DNA from: Pantoea sp. SOD02
GTDB lineage: Bacteria; Pseudomonadota; Gammaproteobacteria; Enterobacterales; Enterobacteriaceae
Length of the DNA: 64,000 nucleotides
Assembly: GCF_024707505.1 (NCBI RefSeq)
Contig: NZ_CP102604.1
Coordinates: 1,612,001 to 1,676,000 of the forward strand
Direction: 5' to 3'
The notes under the pieces are model-generated. The model was not told the DNA's origin and searched no databases. It worked only from the letters and a program-made list of their open reading frames with translations. The position numbers and the translations under genes were made by a program. Of the stretch, positions 58,657-64,000 are shown in pieces (position 1 is the first letter of the stretch; every line of letters starts with the position of its first letter).

Positions 58657-59199
58657 GTGAATAAATCAATGTTAGCGGGTATCGGTATCGGCGTAGCAGC
58701 AGCGTTAGGCGTTGCCGCAGTCGCCAGCATGGATGTCTTCGATCGCGGCCCGCAGTTTGCACAAGTTCTGTCGGCGACGCCGATCAAAGAGAGCATCAAG
58801 CAGCCGCGACAGGAGTGTCGCAATGTGACGCTGACCCATCGTCGTGCGGTGCAGGATGAGAATCGCATTGCCGGTTCGGTGCTGGGTGCAGTAGCTGGCG
58901 GCGTGTTGGGCCATCAGTTTGGTGGCGGACGCGGACGCGATGTGGCTACGGTAGCGGGCGCGTTGGCCGGTGGTTACGGTGGTAATCAGGTACAGGGTGC
59001 GCTGCAGGATCGCGACACTTACACCACCAACGAGCAACGTTGCAAAACGGTATACGATAAACAGGAAAAAATGCTGGGTTATGACGTGACCTATAAAATA
59101 GGCGACCAGCAGGGCAAAATCCGCATGGAAAACGACCCTGGCACCCGCATTCCGCTCGACCGTAATGGTCAGCTGATCCTGAATTCGAATCAGGCCTAA
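58657..59199 (+). CDS. ycfJ: YcfJ family glycine-zipper protein
   Basis: Envelope protein of 180 residues. An N-terminal hydrophobic segment (MLAGIGIGVAAALGVAAVASM) acts as signal or anchor, and a glycine-zipper 2TM segment (about 70-110: GSVLGAVAGGVLGHQFGGGRGRDVATVAGALAGGYGGNQVQG) follows. QRCKTVYDKQEKMLGYDVTYKIGDQQGKIRM is the conserved C-terminal domain. E. coli YcfJ affects biofilm formation. Start is GTG at 58657 with TCAGGAGGA ahead; the frame is open further upstream without support. Confidence 0.93.
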   Translation: MNKSMLAGIGIGVAAALGVAAVASMDVFDRGPQFAQVLSATPIKESIKQPRQECRNVTLTHRRAVQDENRIAGSVLGAVAGGVLGHQFGGGRGRDVATVAGALAGGYGGNQVQGALQDRDTYTTNEQRCKTVYDKQEKMLGYDVTYKIGDQQGKIRMENDPGTRIPLDRNGQLILNSNQA

Positions 59200-59230
59200 T
59201 TGGGCAAAGATGCATCACAGCAGCAGTAAC

Positions 59231-59256
59231 AAAAAAGCGCCGCAAGGCGCTTTTTT
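59231..59256 (+). terminator. Terminator of ycfJ
   Basis: AAAAAAGCGCC-GCAA-GGCGCTTTTTT: strong stem with a T-run, 31 bases past the stop. Confidence 0.92.
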
Positions 59257-59278
59257 CGTATCACACATCATCTCGGCC

Positions 59279-59371
59279 GTAGGGTCGCCATTCATGGCGA
59301 CCTGGTGCGTATGAATGTGCACCCTACGAAAACCTCGGTAAACCACCGTAGGGTCGCCATTCATGGCGACC
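59279..59371. repeat. Cluster of three REP-like palindromes before mfd
   Basis: Unit one (59279-59302) and unit three (59348-59371) are identical 24-base sequences (GTAGGGTCGCCA-TTCA-TGGCGACC). Unit two (59304-59327) is inverted and carries paired changes (GGTGCGTA...; complement GTAGGGTGCACA-type) that partly preserve the stem. The same family occurs at 31933-32006 and 62920-62943. Confidence 0.85.
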
Positions 59372-59386
59372 TTCCGCAACACGGCA

Positions 59387-62300
59387 TCAAACCCGATTTT
59401 TCGCCAGCTCACTGACAAAACCCTGCACCCATTCCATACGGATTTTCCGGTCCGCCATGTCGCGGGTGAATTTCAGGCGCGTTGGGCCATCCAGTTTCCA
59501 CTGCTTAGGATCTTTCTGCAGCAGGCCAATCAGCCAGCCCGGATCAACCTGATTCTGCGGCGCAAACTCAAAGAAACCGCCTTTGTCACTGGCTTCGATC
59601 TTACGAATCCCCAACTCGCGCGCCACTAAACGCAGCCCGGCGATATCCAGCAGATTGCGTGCGGCATCCGGCAGTTTGCCGAAGCGGTCAATCATCTCGA
59701 CCTTCAGCTCCGCCAAATCCTGCTCATCCGCCGCGCTGGCTACGCGCTTGTAGAGCGACAAGCGGGTATTCACGTCCGGGATAAAATCATCCGGCAGCAG
59801 GGCAGGCATGCGCAGTTCGATTTCGGTTTGATTGCTGGTGAGATCTTCCAGCGACGGCTCGCGGCCCGCCTTCAGCGCATCGACCGCATTCTCCAGCAGC
59901 TCCATATACAGCGTGAAGCCGATGGTTTCCATCTGGCCGCTCTGATCTTCGCCGAGCAGTTCACCCGCGCCGCGAATCTCCAGATCGTGGGTTGCCAGCG
60001 CAAAACCGGCGCCAAGATCTTCCAGCGACGCGATAGCTTCCAGACGCTTCTGCGCATCGGTGGTCATCGCTTTTGGATGCGGCGTCAGCAGCCACGCATA
60101 GGCCTGATGATGCGAACGTCCCACGCGGCCACGCAACTGATGCAGCTGCGCCAGACCAAAGTGGTCGGCGCGTTCAATGATAATGGTGTTGGCGCTGGGG
60201 ACGTCGATACCGGTTTCGATGATGGTGGTACACACCAGCACGTTAAAGCGCTGATGGTGGAAATCATTCATCACCCGCTCGAGATCGCGTTCGCGCATCT
60301 GGCCGTGACCAATGGCAATACGCGCTTCCGGCACCAGATCGGCCAGTCGCTGCGCCGCTTTTTCGATGTTTTCGACGTCATTGTAGAGATAGTAAACCTG
60401 GCCGCCGCGCAGTACTTCACGCAGGATCGCCTCGCGCACTACCAAACTGTCGTACTCACGCACAAAGGTTTTCACCGCCATGCGTCGTGCCGGTGGCGTG
60501 GCAATGATCGACAGATCGCGCATGCCGCTCATCGCCATATTCAGGGTACGCGGAATCGGCGTGGCGGTGAGCGTCAGGATATCGACATCAGCGCGCATCG
60601 CCTTGATCCGCTCTTTGTGACGCACGCCAAAGCGGTGCTCTTCATCGACAATCAGCAGGCCGAGATCGTGCCATTTCAGGTCGTTGGACAGCAGCTTATG
60701 CGTGCCAATCAAAATATCGACTTTGCCCTCGCGCGCCTGCTCCAGCACCTGACTCTGCTCTTTGGCGGTGCGGAAGCGCGATAGCATTTCAATGCGCACC
60801 GGCCAGTTAGCGAAACGATCGCGGAAGTTGTCGTAATGCTGCTGCGCCAGCAAGGTGGTGGGCACCAGCACCGCGACCTGTTTGGCATTCTCAACCGCGA
60901 GGAACGCGGCGCGCATCGCCACCTCGGTTTTACCAAAGCCGACGTCGCCGCACACCAGACGATCCATCGCCAGCGGCTGACACATGTCGCTCAGCACCGC
61001 GTTGATCGCCTGACCTTGATCCGGCGTGGTTTCAAACGGGAAGCCTTCGCAGAACAGCTGATACTGATCGCGATCGTGCTTAAAGGCGAAGCCGGTTTTG
61101 GCCGCGCGCTGAGCATAGATATCCAGCAGCTCGGCCGCTACGTCGCGCACTTTCTCGGCGGCTTTCTGCCGCGCGCGCGACCAGGCATCGCTGCCGAGTT
61201 TATGCAGCGGCGCATTCTCATCGGCGCCACCGGCATAGCGGCTAATCAGATGCAGCGATGAAACCGGCACATACAGCTTGGCGTCGCCCGCATAGGAGAG
61301 CATCAGATACTCAGCCACGATGCCGCCGGCTTCCAGCGTGGTCAGGCCGATATAACGCCCAACGCCGTGCTCCAGATGCACCACCGGCTGGCCGGGATGC
61401 AGCTCGGCAAGGTTGCGGATCAGCACATCAGGATTGATGGTGCGGCGATTATCCTGACGACGACGACTGACGCGCTCGCCAAGCAGATCGCTTTCGCAGA
61501 TCAATGCCAGCTGGCGTTGCGTATCGATAAAGCCGCGCTCGCTGGCGCCAATCATCAGGCTGTGCGGCTGATTGGCGGCCTGATCAAAGTGATCGATGGC
61601 ATGCGGACGCAGTTTGATGCGCGTTAGCAGCTCTTGCAGACTTTCGCGGCGGCCTTCACTCTCCACCGAGAAAATCACCTGGCCGCTGAATTGTTCAAGG
61701 AACTGACGCAGCAGATCGAGTGGCGCTTTGGCTTGCGCCTGCACGGTTAATTCCGGCAGCGGCTGATAACCCAGGTTGGTATTTGCCGCTTTCTCCGGCA
61801 GCGTGTCGCTGCTTAGCTGCATGCGCGGCCAGGCTTTCAGTTCGCTCATTAGCGTGTCGGGACGCAGCCACAGCGTTACCGGCTCCAGCAACGGACGCAT
61901 TGGATCGATTCGGCGATTCTCAAAGCGCGCGTTAGCGTCTAGCCAGAAGCGCTCTGCGCTGGCCAGCAAATCACCGCTGTTGAGCAGCAGCGTATTGGCG
62001 GGCAGATAGCTAAACAGCGTCGGCAACTCCTGCTCAAAGAACAGCGGCTGCCAGTATTCGATACCGGCGGGCAGCGTGCCTTTGCTCACCTGCTGATAGA
62101 CGTGCTCCGGCTCGCGCCGCACGTCAAAGGTTTCGCGCCAGCGGCTGCGGAACAGTTCGATGGCGGCTTTATCCGTGGGGAATTCATGCGCCGGCAGCAG
62201 GTTAATCGCGTTAACCGCTTCCAGCGTGCGCTGGGTATCGACATCAAACAGGCGCAGGCTGTCGATCTCGTCATCAAAGAAGTCGATGCGATAAGGTTGA

Positions 62301-62830
62301 TCGCTGCCCATCGGGAACAGATCGAGCAAGGCGCCACGCGTGGCGTATTCGCCGTGCTCCATCACCTGATCGACATGGCGATAACCAGCCTGCTCCAGCT
62401 GATCGCGCAGCGCATCGCGCGACAGCTTTTGCCCTTGCTGCATCACCAGCGCATGGCCGTGCAGGAAGCTGTGCGGACAAACGCGCTGCATCAGCGTGTT
62501 GACCGGCATAATCAGCATACCGCGCGTTAAGTTGGGCAGCTGATACAGCGTGGAGAGGCGAGCAGAGATAATGTCCTGATGCGGCGAGAAACTGTCGTAG
62601 GGCAGGGTTTCCCAGTCAGCGAGGTTAGTGACCGGCAGATCGGTGAACTGGCGTATCTCCTCCTGCAGACGCAAGGCAGATTGCATATCCGGGGTAATCA
62701 TCAACACCGGACCGCTGTGGCGTTCGGTGATGCTGGCACACTCAAGCGCTTGCGCGGCGCCGACTAGCTGGCCGAGCTGGCGATGGTCGCCGGCTTTGAC
62801 TGGCAGGGTATAACGACTCTGTTCCGACAT
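59387..62830 (-). CDS. mfd: Transcription-repair coupling factor Mfd
   Basis: Translocase of 1147 residues (1148 in E. coli) that removes stalled RNA polymerase and recruits UvrA. Domain order: UvrB-like N-terminal region (about 1-350), RNA polymerase-interaction domain containing [31 protein letters not shown] (about 475-545), helicase with Walker [12 protein letters not shown] and Walker B/DEAD-type [14 protein letters not shown] motif, and C-terminal TRCF domain ([22 protein letters not shown]). The start [14 protein letters not shown] was set by homology; the frame is open 58 codons upstream. Confidence 0.97.
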   Translation of the reverse strand: MSEQSRYTLPVKAGDHRQLGQLVGAAQALECASITERHSGPVLMITPDMQSALRLQEEIRQFTDLPVTNLADWETLPYDSFSPHQDIISARLSTLYQLPNLTRGMLIMPVNTLMQRVCPHSFLHGHALVMQQGQKLSRDALRDQLEQAGYRHVDQVMEHGEYATRGALLDLFPMGSDQPYRIDFFDDEIDSLRLFDVDTQRTLEAVNAINLLPAHEFPTDKAAIELFRSRWRETFDVRREPEHVYQQVSKGTLPAGIEYWQPLFFEQELPTLFSYLPANTLLLNSGDLLASAERFWLDANARFENRRIDPMRPLLEPVTLWLRPDTLMSELKAWPRMQLSSDTLPEKAANTNLGYQPLPELTVQAQAKAPLDLLRQFLEQFSGQVIFSVESEGRRESLQELLTRIKLRPHAIDHFDQAANQPHSLMIGASERGFIDTQRQLALICESDLLGERVSRRRQDNRRTINPDVLIRNLAELHPGQPVVHLEHGVGRYIGLTTLEAGGIVAEYLMLSYAGDAKLYVPVSSLHLISRYAGGADENAPLHKLGSDAWSRARQKAAEKVRDVAAELLDIYAQRAAKTGFAFKHDRDQYQLFCEGFPFETTPDQGQAINAVLSDMCQPLAMDRLVCGDVGFGKTEVAMRAAFLAVENAKQVAVLVPTTLLAQQHYDNFRDRFANWPVRIEMLSRFRTAKEQSQVLEQAREGKVDILIGTHKLLSNDLKWHDLGLLIVDEEHRFGVRHKERIKAMRADVDILTLTATPIPRTLNMAMSGMRDLSIIATPPARRMAVKTFVREYDSLVVREAILREVLRGGQVYYLYNDVENIEKAAQRLADLVPEARIAIGHGQMRERDLERVMNDFHHQRFNVLVCTTIIETGIDVPSANTIIIERADHFGLAQLHQLRGRVGRSHHQAYAWLLTPHPKAMTTDAQKRLEAIASLEDLGAGFALATHDLEIRGAGELLGEDQSGQMETIGFTLYMELLENAVDALKAGREPSLEDLTSNQTEIELRMPALLPDDFIPDVNTRLSLYKRVASAADEQDLAELKVEMIDRFGKLPDAARNLLDIAGLRLVARELGIRKIEASDKGGFFEFAPQNQVDPGWLIGLLQKDPKQWKLDGPTRLKFTRDMADRKIRMEWVQGFVSELAKNRV

Positions 62831-62919
62831 GGGATCTCGACATTCTCTCCTTGGATTACAGGGCGTCATCATTCCATAATCCGCCCTGAGGATCATCTGT
62901 CGTTTCGGAGTTTCTGCCA

Positions 62920-62943
62920 GGTCGCCATAAATGACGACCCTAC
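62920..62943. repeat. Single REP-like unit upstream of mfd
   Basis: GGTCGCCA-TAAA-TGACGACC followed by CTAC: one unit of the family seen at 31933 and 59279, with a single stem mismatch. It lies between the mfd start and the small gene's stop, in the path of mfd transcription from upstream. Confidence 0.75.
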
Positions 62944-62957
62944 AAAACCCCCACGAA

Positions 62958-63167
62958 TCACTTACTCGATTGCTGGGTGTAGTGCATACGTGGGCGATCG
63001 ACATTGGCCCATGACAGCTCTTTCTCCAGATGGTAGCTGTGATTGCCGTCGTCCCACTTCACGTAATAGCCGGTTGGCGCATCTCCCTGTTCAAAAACGT
63101 TAACGATCTCGCCTTTAATTTCACCCGATTTGTGCTTAACAATACTGCTTTTGGGGAACTTGAACAT
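62958..63167 (-). CDS. Hypothetical small protein, SH3-like
   Basis: Unrecognised protein of 69 residues. SSIVKHKSGEIKGEIVNVFEQ and YYVKWDDGNHSYHLEKELSWA look like the short strands of a small SH3/KOW-type barrel of the sort that starts with 'V-K-H-x-SG-x-x-GxI' and ends with 'Y-x-V-x-W'; the fold is an inference. No signal or membrane helix. The ATG follows GGAGGAG, so translation should be efficient. It lies upstream of mfd in the same direction, separated by 127 bases with one REP unit. E. coli has no such gene here. Confidence 0.75.
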   Translation of the reverse strand: MFKFPKSSIVKHKSGEIKGEIVNVFEQGDAPTGYYVKWDDGNHSYHLEKELSWANVDRPRMHYTQQSSK

Positions 63168-63396
63168 GGTGTACTCCTCCTCGCCTACGGTAATTCACCT
63201 TTAAGTCTACGCCAGCCTATGACTAATAAACGTACAAATAACATCATTAATTTGTCGCAATTTTATGCATAAGCGTTGGCTGGTACGGTTTTTGACACAA
63301 CTTTGCCGCAGACTCAGAGGGTTAGAGGTTTCATAAAGGGGACGCCTCCTTTATCATCCCACTACTTATTTTCAGGCAACTGCCAAGACGGATCTC

Positions 63397-64000
63397 ATGT
63401 ATCAACCAGTCGCGTTATTCATCGGTTTGCGCTACATGCGTGGACGTGCCTCAGACCGCTTTGGTCGCTTCGTCTCCTGGCTCTCTACTATCGGCATCAC
63501 GCTCGGCGTGCTGGCGCTGGTCACCGTGTTATCGGTGATGAACGGCTTCGAGCGCGAGCTGGAAGGCAATATCCTCGGCCTGATGCCGCAGGCGCTGATC
63601 ACCAGCGACAAGGGCAGCATCAATCCGAAGGAATTGCCAGCTGAGGATCTCAAACTGCAAGGTGTCAAGCGCATCGCTCCGCTCACTACCGCCGATGTGG
63701 TGCTGCAAAGCGCGCGTAATGTCTCGGTCGGCGTAATGCTCGGTATCAATCCTGACGAACAGGATCCGCTGACACCGTTCCTCGTCAACACCCAACAAAG
63801 CGTGCTGCAAGCGGGCCAGTACAACGTCATCCTCGGTGAGCAACTGGCTGCACAGCTGGGCGTGAAGCGTGGCGATCAGCTGCGTTTGATGGTGCCGTCG
63901 GTCAGCCAGTTCACGCCGGTGGGGCGTTTGCCGAGCCAGCGTATTTTCACCGTGGCCGGCACCTATGCCGCCAACAGCGAAGTGGATGGCTATCAGATTC
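63397..64000 (+). CDS. lolC: Lipoprotein-releasing ABC transporter permease LolC (partial)
   Basis: Inner-membrane permease subunit of LolCDE, which extracts lipoproteins for transfer to LolA. The first 201 residues are present; the gene continues past the window end. The first membrane helix (about 22-50) and the periplasmic domain are visible: [37 protein letters not shown] and [23 protein letters not shown]. The sequence is nearly identical to E. coli LolC. An ATAAAGG/CCTTTAT hairpin (63333-63354) lies in the leader. In E. coli ycfT separates mfd from lolC; it is missing here. Confidence 0.96.
   Translation, partial: MYQPVALFIGLRYMRGRASDRFGRFVSWLSTIGITLGVLALVTVLSVMNGFERELEGNILGLMPQALITSDKGSINPKELPAEDLKLQGVKRIAPLTTADVVLQSARNVSVGVMLGINPDEQDPLTPFLVNTQQSVLQAGQYNVILGEQLAAQLGVKRGDQLRLMVPSVSQFTPVGRLPSQRIFTVAGTYAANSEVDGYQI

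Noticed and set aside
59828..60784. 318-codon plus-strand frame opposite mfd, and a 345-codon minus-strand frame opposite flgI-flgJ
   Set aside because: Both lie fully antisense to strongly conserved genes and have no family features; GC-rich third positions create such shadows.
1..64000. CRISPR arrays, tRNA or rRNA genes, transposases, prophage or toxin-antitoxin pairs
   Set aside because: None were seen: no regularly spaced direct repeats, no tRNA-like or rRNA-like sequence, and no integrase or transposase among the open frames.

Overview
This 64 kb window is chromosomal DNA from a member of the Enterobacterales, most likely Erwiniaceae (Pantoea or Erwinia type). Almost every protein is recognisable as the counterpart of an Escherichia coli gene, and gene order follows the E. 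coli opgGH-to-lolC segment. The differences from E. coli lie in a few junctions: mdtG, fhuE, comR-bhsA-ldtC and ycfT are absent, and a rhamnogalacturonide uptake/degradation pair sits where fhuE would be. The genus is an inference from gene content, not a database result.

Layout. 1-5.5 kb: periplasmic glucan synthesis (opgG-opgH), yceK, mysB and a small AT-rich hypothetical gene. 5.9-16 kb: lpxL, trhO, yceJ-yceI, solA, bssS, a hypothetical coiled-coil gene, LexA-controlled dinI, PurR-type pyrC, yceB, grxB, mdtH. 16-20 kb: rimJ, yceH, yceM, murJ. 20.2-31.8 kb: a complete flagellar rod/hook/ring cluster: flgN, flgM and flgA on the minus strand, flgBCDEFGHIJ and flgKL on the plus strand, with sigma-28 promoters before flgM and flgK. 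32-36.9 kb: rne with its long leader, then rluC. 36.9-48 kb: yceF, then the large envelope/lipid block yceD-rpmF-plsX-fabH-fabD-fabG-acpP-fabF-pabC-mltG-tmk-holB-ycfH. 48-50 kb: ptsG with Mlc, CRP and SgrS-type control sites. 50-52.7 kb: the accessory GH105 hydrolase/GPH transporter pair with a KdgR-like operator. 53-59 kb: hinT-ycfL-lpoB-thiK-nagZ-ycfP, FNR-controlled ndh, ycfJ. 59-64 kb: mfd, a small hypothetical gene, and the start of lolC.

The genes work mainly in envelope building (OpgG/H, LpxL, MurJ, fatty acid synthesis, MltG, LpoB, NagZ, LolC), flagellar assembly, RNA metabolism (RNase E, RluC, TrhO, RimJ) and DNA replication/repair (HolB, Tmk, Mfd, DinI). No mobile element with a transposase, prophage, CRISPR array, tRNA or rRNA gene was seen.

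I did not find a clearly new protein system. The most unexplained signals are intergenic: two large nested inverted-repeat elements between convergent genes (19981-20179 and 49805-49915), a REP-like palindrome family at three loci with a compensatory-change variant, a nested hairpin after ndh, and an AT-rich replacement island between mysB and lpxL.
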